A stretch of 64,000 nucleotides of DNA from Azospirillum cavernae (GTDB lineage: Bacteria; Pseudomonadota; Alphaproteobacteria; Azospirillales; Azospirillaceae). Made by a program: the position numbers and the translations under genes. Below the pieces are notes generated by a model that saw nothing but the letters and a program-made list of their open reading frames with translations, was not told the origin of the DNA and ran no database searches. Positions 1 through 8,888 of this stretch are shown here, in pieces. The DNA is taken from NCBI RefSeq assembly GCF_003590795.1, contig NZ_QYUL01000002.1, positions 1,667,001 through 1,731,000 of the forward strand, read 5' to 3'. Within the stretch, counting starts at the first letter, position 1; every line of letters begins with the position of its first letter.

Positions 1-499
1 GCGACACCGGCACCGGGTTGACCAGCGCGCCATCGACCAGCCATCGCCCGTCCAGCGGCACGGCGGGAAACAGGCCGGGCATGGCGGCGGAGGCGAGAAC
101 GGCGGGCAAAAGCGGGCCGTCGCGCAACCAGACCTCTTGCCCGGTGGACAGGTCGGTGGCGACGGCGGCGAAGGGGCGCGGCAGCTCTTCGATCCGCACG
201 TCGGTGCGCTCGTTCAAAAAGCGTTCGACCGCCTTCTCCGCCGTGACCAGACCGCCGCGCCGAAAGGTCAGGTCGATGATCCCCAGCATGCCGAGCCAGC
301 CCATGCTTTGCGCCCAGTCTTGCAGAGCGTCCAACTGGTCGGTCAGATAGGCGGCGCCGACCGCCGCCCCGATGGAGGTGCCGCACAGGATGTCTGGGCG
401 GACGCCGATCTCGTCCAGGGCGCGCAGGACGCCGATGTGCGCCCAGCCGCGCGCCGCGCCGCTGCCCAGCGCCAGACCGATCTTGATGCCGTCGCCCAT
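1..499 (-). CDS. patatin-like phospholipase family protein (partial, C-terminus off window)
   Basis: Reading leftward from an ATG at 499, the protein opens with the patatin oxyanion/glycine motif GSGAARGWAHIGVLRAL. The nucleophile elbow GTSIGA (GxSxG) follows, and then a DGA motif (LVDGALVNPVPV) that carries the dyad aspartate. All catalytic elements of the RssA/YchK-like patatin group are therefore present. These are usually small cytosolic or membrane-associated acyl hydrolases acting on phospholipids. The gene runs off the left edge after about 166 codons, so the C-terminal third is missing. The family call is secure; the physiological substrate cannot be inferred. Confidence 0.88.
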   Translation of the reverse strand, partial: MGDGIKIGLALGSGAARGWAHIGVLRALDEIGVRPDILCGTSIGAAVGAAYLTDQLDALQDWAQSMGWLGMLGIIDLTFRRGGLVTAEKAVERFLNERTDVRIEELPRPFAAVATDLSTGQEVWLRDGPLLPAVLASAAMPGLFPAVPLDGRWLVDGALVNPVPVS

Positions 500-708
500 T
501 CAGTCGCGTCTCCTTGGTTCTGGCCGCGCCCGTCTATTTGGTGGCGATGGCTGGGGGATGGAAGAGGATGCCGGATGAGAGAGTGATGCGTTTTTGCATC
601 ATGTTGCGGAAAGGATGCGGCGTGCGCGCTGGGAGCCGATTCAACAGACAGGCGGCGTGCATTTTTGCCGTAGGATATCCCCCGTAAACGCGCTGCCGGA
701 GGGGTGCG

Positions 709-852
709 ATGACCGCCCAACTGAACACCGAATTGAAGAGTTTCCGCAAGGATTGGAACCGCTGGTCGGTGGCGGAAAAACTGTGCGCGGTCACGTTGCT
801 GGTCCTTGCTGCGGCGCTGATCGGCGCGCCCGTTACGGTTGCCCTGCTCTGA
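709..852 (+). CDS. small single-span membrane protein, 47 aa
   Basis: An ATG at 709 sits about 6 nt after a strong GGAGGGG ribosome-binding sequence and opens a 47-codon frame. The N-terminal half is charged and amphipathic (TELKSFRKDWNRW). A hydrophobic helix follows (residues about 24-46, CAVTLLVLAAALIGAPVTVALL) and ends at the stop, so a cytoplasmic N-terminus with one C-terminal membrane anchor is predicted. I do not recognise the family. The good RBS and clean amphipathic-then-hydrophobic layout make it more likely real than chance. It lies alone between the leftward patatin gene and cheZ. Confidence 0.55.
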   Translation: MTAQLNTELKSFRKDWNRWSVAEKLCAVTLLVLAAALIGAPVTVALL

Positions 853-883
853 TCGGTTGGCTGCCCGCGCATTTCTTTACTGG

Positions 884-912
884 CTCTTAACCCTCGCAAA
901 CTAGGTTAAGAG
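884..912. promoter_or_regulatory. perfect 9-bp hyphenated palindrome upstream of cheZ
   Basis: CTCTTAACC (884-892) and GGTTAAGAG (904-912) are perfect inverted repeats separated by 11 nt. They lie 32 nt after the stop of the small membrane protein and about 147 nt before the cheZ start. The element could be an operator or a weak terminator hairpin; there is no T-run after it. Confidence 0.4.
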
Positions 913-1058
913 AGCTTGAACGGATCCTTGATGCCAGTGAGCGCCGCGCTGCGGCTGGAACGCGGATGGTTCCGGTCGCCGGGGGGCCAAGGGGCGGGCG
1001 GGGGTCCGGCCAACGACACGGTGATCGCCGCCGCCACGCCCTCTCGCCGGACACGCCA

Positions 1059-1772
1059 ATGACCTTTTCCGCCCAGTCTTCCGTGACGGAGCAGAAGCTC
1101 CTGAGACAGCGCCTTGACGTCGCCTTCGCCGAAGCCGCGCAACCCTTGTCGCGCGACGAGGTGACGGAGATCGTCCGGTCGATCCTGGGCAGCATGGACG
1201 GCGACATTTCCGCCACCGACCTGCGGCTTTACAAAGAGGTCGTCGACCTCGCCAAATACATTGAGAACGCCAAGCAGGAGCTGGCCTCGCTCCAGCCCGA
1301 GGAAATTCGCGACGAGCACATCCGCAGCGCCACCGACGAGTTGGACGCGGTGGTCGGCGCAACGGAAAAGGCGACCTTCGCCATTTTCGATTCGTGCGAC
1401 GCCATCAGCGCCTTGGCTGGTCAGACCGATCCCGCCGTCAGCGCCAAGCTGAACGATGAGATCACCAAGATTTTCGAGGCCTGCAACTTCCAGGACATCA
1501 CCGGGCAGCGCATCACCAAGGTGGTGCGGACGCTCAAGCACATCGAATCCAAGGTCGACATGATCGTCGCCGCCTTTGGCAGCGAGGTCCGCAAGAATTA
1601 CGCCCCGCGTTTGGCCAAGCTGGCGGCGGAAGACGCGGCGGTTCCGGTGGAAGCGGCGGCGACGCCCGCCGACGCGGCGGCGGCCGACCAAAAGCTGCTG
1701 CACGGCCCGCAACTGCCGGGCAACGCCATGGACCAGGACGAGATCGACCGCCTGCTGGCCAGTTTCGATTGA
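1059..1772 (+). CDS. cheZ: protein phosphatase CheZ
   Basis: This 237-residue protein dephosphorylates CheY-P and so terminates the chemotaxis signal at the flagellar motor. The diagnostic CheZ active-site helix is present as FQDITGQRITKVV, with the metal-coordinating Asp146 and catalytic Gln150 of the D-x3-Q pattern. Long amphipathic helices precede it, as expected for the four-helix-bundle dimer. After an Ala/Pro-rich linker (residues about 190-222) the protein ends in MDQDEIDRLLASFD, the CheY-P tether that resembles the N-terminal peptide of FliM. The ATG at 1059 is preferred because the upstream extension is Arg/Gly-rich and not protein-like. It precedes two MotB-like genes. Confidence 0.93.
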   Translation: MTFSAQSSVTEQKLLRQRLDVAFAEAAQPLSRDEVTEIVRSILGSMDGDISATDLRLYKEVVDLAKYIENAKQELASLQPEEIRDEHIRSATDELDAVVGATEKATFAIFDSCDAISALAGQTDPAVSAKLNDEITKIFEACNFQDITGQRITKVVRTLKHIESKVDMIVAAFGSEVRKNYAPRLAKLAAEDAAVPVEAAATPADAAAADQKLLHGPQLPGNAMDQDEIDRLLASFD

Positions 1773-1776
1773 CGCC

Positions 1777-2511
1777 ATGCTGGCCGGCAAACCCAGCCCA
1801 GGCGCTTCCGGCCCCTCCGCTTCGCGCCCTTTTCGGGCGGTTGTCCCGCATGTGAATCCGAACAACGGCAGCATCGTTCTGTTGCTGTCGTTGTTCCTGC
1901 TGCTGCTGGTGTTTTTCATTGTTCTGAACGCTCAATCGGTTCAGACGGTGCAAAGGGTCAAGGCGGTGGCCGCGTCTCTGGAAAAGAAATTCCCCAACTT
2001 CGTCATTGATCCCCGCCTGCGGGATGGCGGCGACGCGGTGGCCTCGCGCGCCGGAACGGTGTTCGCCGTGCAGCGGCTGGACAGCGTTGGCACGTTGTTC
2101 GCCACCGCCATCGCCGTCGCCAAGGTGGACGTCGTGTCGCCGGGCCGTCTGCTGGAGGTGCGGTTGCCCGCCGATGACCTGTTCCTTCCGGATTCCGTGG
2201 CGCTGCGCCCGGACCGCCAGGGGTTGTTGGACCGGGTGGTGGACGCGTTGCGCGAATCGCGGCAGGGCGAGCGGATGGAGTTGGACGCGCTGCTTGGCAT
2301 TGGGCCGACAGGAACGCCGAGCCAGCCGCCGGGGCCTGTCGCCCGCGCCGGGGCTTTGGCGCGCGCGCTGATCGGCGACGGCGCGCCTGCGCGCGGCGTG
2401 ACGGTTGGCATCGAGCGCGGGGATCCGGGCGGCTTGCGGCTGCTGTTCAGCCTGCGTTTGGCCGATGATCCGCCGACGCGGAAGGGTGGCGCGCGGGGGG
2501 ATCGGCGATGA
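1777..2511 (+). CDS. MotB/OmpA-like membrane protein (degenerate)
   Basis: This 244-residue protein has one strong transmembrane helix at about 32-50 after a cytoplasmic N-terminus. A periplasmic region follows that contains an OmpA-like stretch (VRLPADDLFLPDSVALRPDR, a long helix, then MELDALLG). The plan resembles MotB, but the membrane helix has no acidic residue, so it cannot serve as a proton channel. It begins 4 nt after cheZ stops and overlaps the following motB-like gene by ATGA (2508-2511), which implies translational coupling. It may be an accessory stator or peptidoglycan-binding partner. The name is inferred from architecture. Confidence 0.7.
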   Translation: MLAGKPSPGASGPSASRPFRAVVPHVNPNNGSIVLLLSLFLLLLVFFIVLNAQSVQTVQRVKAVAASLEKKFPNFVIDPRLRDGGDAVASRAGTVFAVQRLDSVGTLFATAIAVAKVDVVSPGRLLEVRLPADDLFLPDSVALRPDRQGLLDRVVDALRESRQGERMELDALLGIGPTGTPSQPPGPVARAGALARALIGDGAPARGVTVGIERGDPGGLRLLFSLRLADDPPTRKGGARGDRR

Positions 2512-3269
2512 TCCAGGTTCCCAAGATTGGCGGCGGGTCCGGGAAGGGCGGCGATCCGGGCGGGCATCGCAAAACGATGTGGCTCATCAGTTTCACCGAT
2601 CTGATTTCCTTGATGTTGGCCTTCTTCGTTCTGATGTACTCAATGAGCGAACCGGAGTCGCAGCGCTGGACCCGGTTGGCCAAAGGGCTGGCGGACACGA
2701 TTCCCGCCGCCCGGTCAACCGCGACGTCGCCGTCGGACCGGCCCGCCGACCCGCGCGCGGCCTTCAACGCTCAGGCGGTGGAGTTGCGGGCGGCGGTCGA
2801 TGTGAATTATCTGGGGGCGCTGCTGCGCAGTCAAACCACAGCCAACGCCGAGTTGGCGGCGGTGGAGGTGCGGCGGGAGGATGACCGTGTGGTGATCGGC
2901 CTGCCGGGGGAACGGATGTTCGACGCCAGCGGCGCGGTCTTCACCGACGAGGGGCGGCGCATCGTCTTCCTGTTGGGGGCGGTGGTCGGTCGCATCGGCA
3001 ACCGGATCGAGGTGGTCGGCCACGCCGAGCGCGAGGATCAGACCGGCGGCGCGGCCTGGGAACGGGCGCTGACCCGCGCGGTGGCGGTGTCCGCCGCGCT
3101 GCGGGAAACCGGCTACCGCCGCGATCTGGTGGCCCGCGCGGTGATGGCGGCGGACGAGCCGGTCCCGGTGGGAGCCGTGGCGGGCGTTGGCGCGGGCGTG
3201 ACCGTGCCGATCAACGCCACGGGGCGGGTGCGGGTGGACATTGTGGTGCGCGAGGAAGGGGCGGATTGA
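2508..3269 (+). CDS. flagellar motor protein MotB-like (OmpA family)
   Basis: The N-terminal helix WLISFTDLISLMLAFFVLMY (residues 25-44) reproduces the MotB plug/stator helix, with Asp31 at the proton-binding position. The periplasmic part carries an OmpA-type peptidoglycan-binding domain (GERMFDASGAVFTDEGRRIV, then IEVVGHAE and a WERALTRAVAVSAAL helix). The length of 253 residues fits MotB. Such proteins pair with a MotA-type subunit to form the ion-driven stator, but no motA is present in the window. It overlaps both neighbours' expression units and probably forms one operon with cheZ and the large TPR gene. Confidence 0.85.
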   Translation: MIQVPKIGGGSGKGGDPGGHRKTMWLISFTDLISLMLAFFVLMYSMSEPESQRWTRLAKGLADTIPAARSTATSPSDRPADPRAAFNAQAVELRAAVDVNYLGALLRSQTTANAELAAVEVRREDDRVVIGLPGERMFDASGAVFTDEGRRIVFLLGAVVGRIGNRIEVVGHAEREDQTGGAAWERALTRAVAVSAALRETGYRRDLVARAVMAADEPVPVGAVAGVGAGVTVPINATGRVRVDIVVREEGAD

Positions 3270-3270
3270 G

Positions 3271-6200
3271 GTGACAGGGCGGTCAGGAACGGGGCATCGG
3301 CGGTGGCTCTGCGGCTTTGTGGCGGCGGTGGCGCTGTTGGCTGTTCCAATGGCGCCCGCCCGCGCCGCCACGGTGCCGATCCGCGCCTCGGCCCACCCGG
3401 ATTTTGGCCGGATGGTCTTTGATTGGCCGTCTTCGGTGGAGTTCACCGCGCGGATCGACGGCAACCGTCTGGTCATCGCCTTCACCCAACCCATCGACGC
3501 GCCGCTGGACCGCGCGGTGGCGGCCTTGCCCGATTATCTGTCGGCGGGGCGGGTGGAGAGCGACGGCAAGACCGTCTCCTTTGACCTGAAACGCCCGGTC
3601 ACGCTGAAAAGCTTCCGCAGCGGCAAATCCTCCGTCGCCATTGACCTGACACCGGCCAGCGCCCAGGCGGCGGCGCAAGCGGCGGCCCAGCCGCCAACCC
3701 CGGCGACGCCCGCCGTTCCGGCTGCGACGCCACCCGCGCCCGCCGCCGCTGACAAGCCGGTGGCGTCGGCGGGCAAGGTGGCGGTTCGGGTGGCCGATTA
3801 CCCCGACTCCAGCCGCGTCGTTTTTGAGTGGCCGGGGCCGGTTGATTACACGATGACGCGCGACGGCGCGGCGGTGACGGTGACGTTCGACAAGGGCGGC
3901 GCGCCGGACCTCGCCCAGGCGGTCAAAACGGCGCTGCGCAACGTCCGCAACATCGAGTCCTTCCGTCAGCCCAACGGCGCGCTGGCCGTGACCTTCGTCG
4001 CGCCGCAGGATTCCGAAATCAAGGAGTCGAAGAACGGCAAGACGGTCGTCTTCGACGTGATGAACGCGGGGACGCGCAAGGGGCTTGAGGCCGCGCCCGC
4101 CGCTGGGAAACCGCCTGCCGCCAACCCGCCCGCCGCCAACCCGACCTCGCCGACGCCGCCCGGCGCGACTCCCCCCGCGACGCCCGCCGTTCAACCGCCC
4201 GCGACTCCGGCCCCCGCGAACCCAGCGACGGCGACCGCCGAGGCGAAGCCCGCCCCCGGCGCGACGCCGACCGAGGCCAAACCGCAGCCCCCGGTCGGGC
4301 CGAAAGGGCCGGTGCTGACCTTTGAGACGGGCGGTCCATCCTCCATCGCCGTCTACCCGCGCGCGGGGCAGCTTTACATCGTGTTTGATCGGCCAATGCC
4401 CATCGGCGCCGGCAAGATCACCGGCCCAGGCGCGGAGTTGATGGGCGGGGTGGAGCCGGTTCCGGCCACCGGCGGCAGCGCTTTCCGCACCAAGATCGGG
4501 CCGATGGTCTGGCCGACGGTGGAACGCCAGGGAACGACCTGGAAGATCTCCTCCTCCGCCCGTCCGGCCAACATGTCCGGCGCCAACGATCTGCGAATCG
4601 ACGCGGAGCCGGACTTCCTGTTGGGCGCGCGGCTGCTGGTGCGGGCGCCCGACGCGGCGGCGATTGTGCAGATTTCCGATCCCGACGTCGGCGACCGGGT
4701 GCAGGTGGCGCCGCTGCCCGGCCCCGGTCTGGGCGTCGCCGAATCGCACCGTTACCCCGATTTGGAGGTGATGCCGTCCTATCAGGGCGTGGTCATCCGC
4801 CCGATCTCCGACAACGTCACCGTTCGGACGGTGAAGGAGGGGGTCGAGTTGACCTCCGCCGGTGGGCTGCACATGTCGCCCGCCGCCGACGCGGGCAATC
4901 CGGCGATCGCCCAAGCCGCCGCGCCGTCCGGGGCGCCGCCGCAGCCGGTTCCCGCTCAATTGGGCGCCGCGCCCGGTCCCCCGGCGGGGTTGGCGATGGA
5001 CGGGCCGAAGACCGCGCCGCTTCAGGGCCGCCGCCTGTTCAATCTGCCCGCCTGGAAGCACGGCGATCTCGATCATTTCACCGAGGCCCGGCAGGATCTT
5101 CAGTTGGCCGTGGTCAACGCCCCGGAGTCCGAACGGGCCAAGGCGCAGTTGGATTTGGCGCGCTTTTACTTCGCCAACGCTTTTGGCCAGGAAACCTTGG
5201 GGATGCTCGACGTTCTCCAGCAGAACCAACCCGATCTGGAAGGCTGGCCGGAGTTTCGCGCCCTGCGCGGCGCGGCGCGGGTCTTGACCGGCGATCTGCC
5301 CGGGGCGGAAGCCGACCTGACGGCGCCCAGCCTGACCACCAACCCAGAGGCCGCGCTGTGGCGCGCCGCCATCGCGGCGGACAAGCGCGATTGGCCAGCG
5401 GCGATGAGCGGTTTCAAGGCCGGGTCGGCGATCCTCAACTCCTACCCCGATCCGATGATCGGCAAGCTTGGTCTGCGCGCGGCGGAAGCGGCGCTGGAAA
5501 CCGGCGACACGGCCAGCGCCAAGCGTCTGCTCGACCGGGTGCTGGAGCGCAGCGGACCGGAGTCGGAGGAGCGGCCCGACGTGCAGTATCTGCGCGGTCT
5601 CTATTACGCGCGCACCGGCGACACCGACCGCGCCCGTGAACAGCTCAAGCTGTCCTATGAGAGCCTGGATCGGCTTTACCGCGCCAAGGCCGGGTTGGCT
5701 TTGACCAATCTGGATTTGGCCGAGGGCAAAATGTCGCCGACGGCGGCGGCGGAACAGTTGGCCGGTCTGACCTTCACTTGGCGCGGCGACGATCTGGAAA
5801 TGCAAATCCGCTCGCGCATGGGCGAGGTGTTGATCGCCGGAGGAAAATACCCCGAGGGCTTCAACACGATGAAGGAAACGGCGGCCCTGGTCGCCGACAC
5901 CCCGCGCGCCGAGGCGATCACCAAGGACATGTCGCGCATCTTCGCCGATCTTTACAAGGATGGCGCCGCGCGCCTGCCGACGCTGGAAGCGTTGAAGCTC
6001 TACGACCAGTTCCGCGAACTGACGCCGGTGGGGGAGGCGGGCGACGAGATCATCCGCCAACTGGCCGAGCGGTTGATCTCCATCGATCTGCTGAACCGCG
6101 CCGCCGATCTGTTGCAGCATCAGGTCGAATTCCGCCTGTCCGGCATGGACAAGGCGCGCATGGGCACGCGGTTGGCGTCGGTCCGTTTGCTGGACAGCAA

Positions 6201-6735
6201 GCCCGAACAGGCGCTTCAAGCTCTGGAACTGTCGAATGTTCCCGGCATCCCCGCCGATCTGATGGCCGAACGCCGTTTGATGCAGGCCAAGGCGCTGGCC
6301 GAACTCAATCGCGGCGATGACGCCCTGCTGCTGTTGGCCGACGACGACAGCGCCAACGCCAATCTGCTGCGGGTGGACATCGCTTGGCGTGGCCAGAAAT
6401 GGGAGGCGGCGGCGCTGGCGCTCAGCAAGACCATCGGCCCGCCGCCGTTGCCGGGGCAGGTGTTGGAGCCGACCACCTCGCAACTGGTCTTGAATCGGGC
6501 GGTGGCGCTGGCGCTGGCGGGGGACGGCACCGGCCTCAATCTGCTGCGCAAGGATTTTGAGGCCGCGATGAAGGGCGGCCCGAACGAGGACGCTTTCCGT
6601 GTGATGACCCGACCAGAACAGGCGCTGGGGTTGATCGACGTCAGCACCATCCGCTCCCGCGTGGCGGAGGTCGACATGTTCCAGAAATTTCTGAAGAACT
6701 ACCGGGGCAAGACGGCGGCCAAGCCAACCAGTTGA
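3271..6735 (+). CDS. large exported protein with two AMIN-like beta domains and TPR repeats
   Basis: The likely GTG start at 3271 follows the motB-like stop by one base, giving 1154 residues. A signal peptide (WLCGFVAAVALLAVPMAPARA) predicts export. Two similar beta-rich modules follow (about residues 35-125 and 165-265). Each opens with a pattern such as HPDFGRMVFDWP or YPDSSRVVFEWP and ends in a KTVxFD strand, which resembles AMIN-type cell-wall-targeting domains. A long Ala/Pro linker and a third beta region come next. From about residue 600 to the end there are many TPR-like helical pairs. The coupling to motB-like genes suggests a periplasmic scaffold for motor or envelope function, which is inference. 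No enzyme motif was seen. Confidence 0.75.
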   Translation: MTGRSGTGHRRWLCGFVAAVALLAVPMAPARAATVPIRASAHPDFGRMVFDWPSSVEFTARIDGNRLVIAFTQPIDAPLDRAVAALPDYLSAGRVESDGKTVSFDLKRPVTLKSFRSGKSSVAIDLTPASAQAAAQAAAQPPTPATPAVPAATPPAPAAADKPVASAGKVAVRVADYPDSSRVVFEWPGPVDYTMTRDGAAVTVTFDKGGAPDLAQAVKTALRNVRNIESFRQPNGALAVTFVAPQDSEIKESKNGKTVVFDVMNAGTRKGLEAAPAAGKPPAANPPAANPTSPTPPGATPPATPAVQPPATPAPANPATATAEAKPAPGATPTEAKPQPPVGPKGPVLTFETGGPSSIAVYPRAGQLYIVFDRPMPIGAGKITGPGAELMGGVEPVPATGGSAFRTKIGPMVWPTVERQGTTWKISSSARPANMSGANDLRIDAEPDFLLGARLLVRAPDAAAIVQISDPDVGDRVQVAPLPGPGLGVAESHRYPDLEVMPSYQGVVIRPISDNVTVRTVKEGVELTSAGGLHMSPAADAGNPAIAQAAAPSGAPPQPVPAQLGAAPGPPAGLAMDGPKTAPLQGRRLFNLPAWKHGDLDHFTEARQDLQLAVVNAPESERAKAQLDLARFYFANAFGQETLGMLDVLQQNQPDLEGWPEFRALRGAARVLTGDLPGAEADLTAPSLTTNPEAALWRAAIAADKRDWPAAMSGFKAGSAILNSYPDPMIGKLGLRAAEAALETGDTASAKRLLDRVLERSGPESEERPDVQYLRGLYYARTGDTDRAREQLKLSYESLDRLYRAKAGLALTNLDLAEGKMSPTAAAEQLAGLTFTWRGDDLEMQIRSRMGEVLIAGGKYPEGFNTMKETAALVADTPRAEAITKDMSRIFADLYKDGAARLPTLEALKLYDQFRELTPVGEAGDEIIRQLAERLISIDLLNRAADLLQHQVEFRLSGMDKARMGTRLASVRLLDSKPEQALQALELSNVPGIPADLMAERRLMQAKALAELNRGDDALLLLADDDSANANLLRVDIAWRGQKWEAAALALSKTIGPPPLPGQVLEPTTSQLVLNRAVALALAGDGTGLNLLRKDFEAAMKGGPNEDAFRVMTRPEQALGLIDVSTIRSRVAEVDMFQKFLKNYRGKTAAKPTS

Positions 6736-6759
6736 AAGGCCAACCCGTTGATGGCGGGC

Positions 6760-6793
6760 GCTCCCTTGCCCGCGCGAGCGGGGGCAAGGGAGC
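6760..6793. terminator. 12-bp stem-loop between convergent genes
   Basis: GCTCCCTTGCCC (6760-6771) pairs perfectly with GGGCAAGGGAGC (6782-6793) across a 10-nt loop. It lies between the rightward TPR gene and the leftward kup gene, where a bidirectional terminator is expected. There is no clear T-run. Confidence 0.55.
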
Positions 6794-6804
6794 CTGCGCT
6801 TCCG

Positions 6805-8703
6805 TTACAACTGAACCTGTGTTCCCAGTTCCACCACCCGGTTCGGCGGCAGCTTGAAGAAGTCGGTGGCGCTGACCGAGGTGCGGGCCATGACGACGAA
6901 CAGCTTCTCGCGCCACAGCGCCATCTGCGAATTCATCTGCGGAATCAGCGTCTCACGGCCCAAGAAGAAGGAGGTCGCCATCACGTCGAACTCCAGCCCG
7001 AACGCCTTGCACAGCCGCAGCGCCTTGGGAATGTTCGGTTCCTGTGAGAAGCCGTAACGCACGGTGATGCGGTAGAAGCCCTCCGCCAAGCCTTCCACCA
7101 GCACGCGGTCCTTGGCGGGCACGCGCGGCACGTCGTCAACCAGCACGGTGACGAAGACCACCCGCTCGTGCAGCACCTGATTGTGCTTCAGATTGTGCAA
7201 CAGAGCGATTGGCACCGTGTTGGAACTGGACGTCATGAAGACCGCCGTTCCCTTGACCCGGTGGATGTCGGCGGATTTGGCCTGACGCCGAATGAAGGCG
7301 TCGAGCGGCAAGGATTCCTCAGCCAGACGGATGCTCAGCACGGCGCGACCGCGCCGCCACGTCGCCATCAAGCCCACCGTGATGGCGGCGATGACCAGCG
7401 GCACCCAACCGCCATGGGGGATCTTGACCGCGTTGGCGGCGAAGAAGGACAGATCCACCGCCAGGAAACCGGCCCCCAAAGTGAGGCAAAGCGGAACGCT
7501 CCAGTTCCAGCGACGGTGCGCCACGACCAGCGCCAATATGGTGGTGATAATCATGTCGCCGGTCACGGCGATGCCGTATGCCGCCGCCAGACGGCTCGAC
7601 GACTGGAAGATCACGACCAGACCGATGATGGCGATCAGCAGCCCCCAATTGGCGCGGGGGATGTAGATCTGCCCTTCTTCCTCGTTGGAGGTGTGGCGGA
7701 TGTGCAAGCGCGGGCACAGGCCAAGCTGCACTGCCTGCCGGGTTAGCGAAAAGACGCCCGAAATCACGGCTTGGCTGGCGATCACCGTGGCCATGGTGGA
7801 CAGGGCGATCAGCGGGTACAGACCCCAGTCGGGGGCCAGCAGATAGAAGGGGCTGCGCACGGCGGACGGATCGCTCAGCAACAGCGCGCATTGCCCCAGA
7901 TAATTCAGCAGCAGGGCAGGCAACACCACGCCCAGCCACGCCAATTGGATGGGGAAACGTCCGAAATGCCCCATGTCGGCGTACAGCGCCTCGCCGCCGG
8001 TCACAGCCAGCACGACCGCGCCCAGCACCAGAAAGCCGACCCAGCCGTTGGCGTGAAAGAACGCATAGGCGTAGCGGGGATCGAATGCGGCCAGCACGCT
8101 GGGTTGCTGAACCACCTGAATCAGACCCAGCCCGCCAATGGTCAGAAACCAGGCGATCATGATCGGGCCGAACAGGGCGCCGACGCGCGAGGTGCCATGG
8201 CTCTGGATGCCGAACAGCGCGATCAGGATCGCCACCGTCACCGGCACGACCACGGATTCCAGCGCCGGTTCAGCAACCTCCAACCCTTCCACCGCCGACA
8301 GCACGGACATGGCCGGGGTAATCATGCCGTCGCCGTAGAACAGCGCCGCCCCGCACAGGCCAAGCGCGGTCAGCAGCGTCAGCTTTCCCGAGGAGGTTGG
8401 TCGGGTGTGGGTGGCCAGGGCCAGAAGGGACAGGATGCCGCCCTCGCCCTTGTTGTCCGCCCGCATCACGAACAGCACGTATTTGACCGTGACGACAATG
8501 ACCAGCGCCCAGAACACCAGGGACATGATGCCCATGATGTTGGCCGGGTTCAGCTCCAGCCCATGCTCGCCGCCAAAGCATTCGCGCAGGGTGTAGAGCG
8601 GGCTGGTGCCGATGTCGCCATACACGACGCCGAGCGCGCCGAGCGTAAGCCCCGCAAGCTTGCCCGTGTCGGGCTGCGCGGTTTTCAAAATTGTGTCTGA
8701 CAT
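6805..8703 (-). CDS. kup: low-affinity potassium uptake permease Kup
   Basis: This 632-residue integral membrane protein imports K+ with protons. The N-terminus carries the family signature GALGVVYGDIGTSPLYTLRE, followed by about 12 hydrophobic spans and a cytosolic C-terminal domain (FYRITVRYGFSQEPNIP) typical of Kup/TrkD. Length and start (ATG at 8703) match the family. It stands alone between the TPR gene and fliP. No regulatory site was identified in the 185-nt gap upstream. Confidence 0.96.
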   Translation of the reverse strand: MSDTILKTAQPDTGKLAGLTLGALGVVYGDIGTSPLYTLRECFGGEHGLELNPANIMGIMSLVFWALVIVVTVKYVLFVMRADNKGEGGILSLLALATHTRPTSSGKLTLLTALGLCGAALFYGDGMITPAMSVLSAVEGLEVAEPALESVVVPVTVAILIALFGIQSHGTSRVGALFGPIMIAWFLTIGGLGLIQVVQQPSVLAAFDPRYAYAFFHANGWVGFLVLGAVVLAVTGGEALYADMGHFGRFPIQLAWLGVVLPALLLNYLGQCALLLSDPSAVRSPFYLLAPDWGLYPLIALSTMATVIASQAVISGVFSLTRQAVQLGLCPRLHIRHTSNEEEGQIYIPRANWGLLIAIIGLVVIFQSSSRLAAAYGIAVTGDMIITTILALVVAHRRWNWSVPLCLTLGAGFLAVDLSFFAANAVKIPHGGWVPLVIAAITVGLMATWRRGRAVLSIRLAEESLPLDAFIRRQAKSADIHRVKGTAVFMTSSSNTVPIALLHNLKHNQVLHERVVFVTVLVDDVPRVPAKDRVLVEGLAEGFYRITVRYGFSQEPNIPKALRLCKAFGLEFDVMATSFFLGRETLIPQMNSQMALWREKLFVVMARTSVSATDFFKLPPNRVVELGTQVQL

Positions 8704-8888
8704 GCGTGGAATGTGGTCCGTGAGTGGGACGACGAAGCCTCAACCAAGGGAGCGGCGCCACGGATTTTTCCGGGCGTTTCAGCGACCATGCCACCCGTCA
8801 TACGCGTTTCCGCAGCGCGACGCCAGCGCCGCCTTGGGCGACGGCGGGGCGGCGGCGGGCGCTGCGACGAAGTGCGCAAGGGAACCGT

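Noticed and set aside
3283-6483. Long minus-strand open frame opposite the TPR gene
   Set aside because: The composition (Arg/Gly/His) is not protein-like, and the plus strand has a signal peptide and clear domains.
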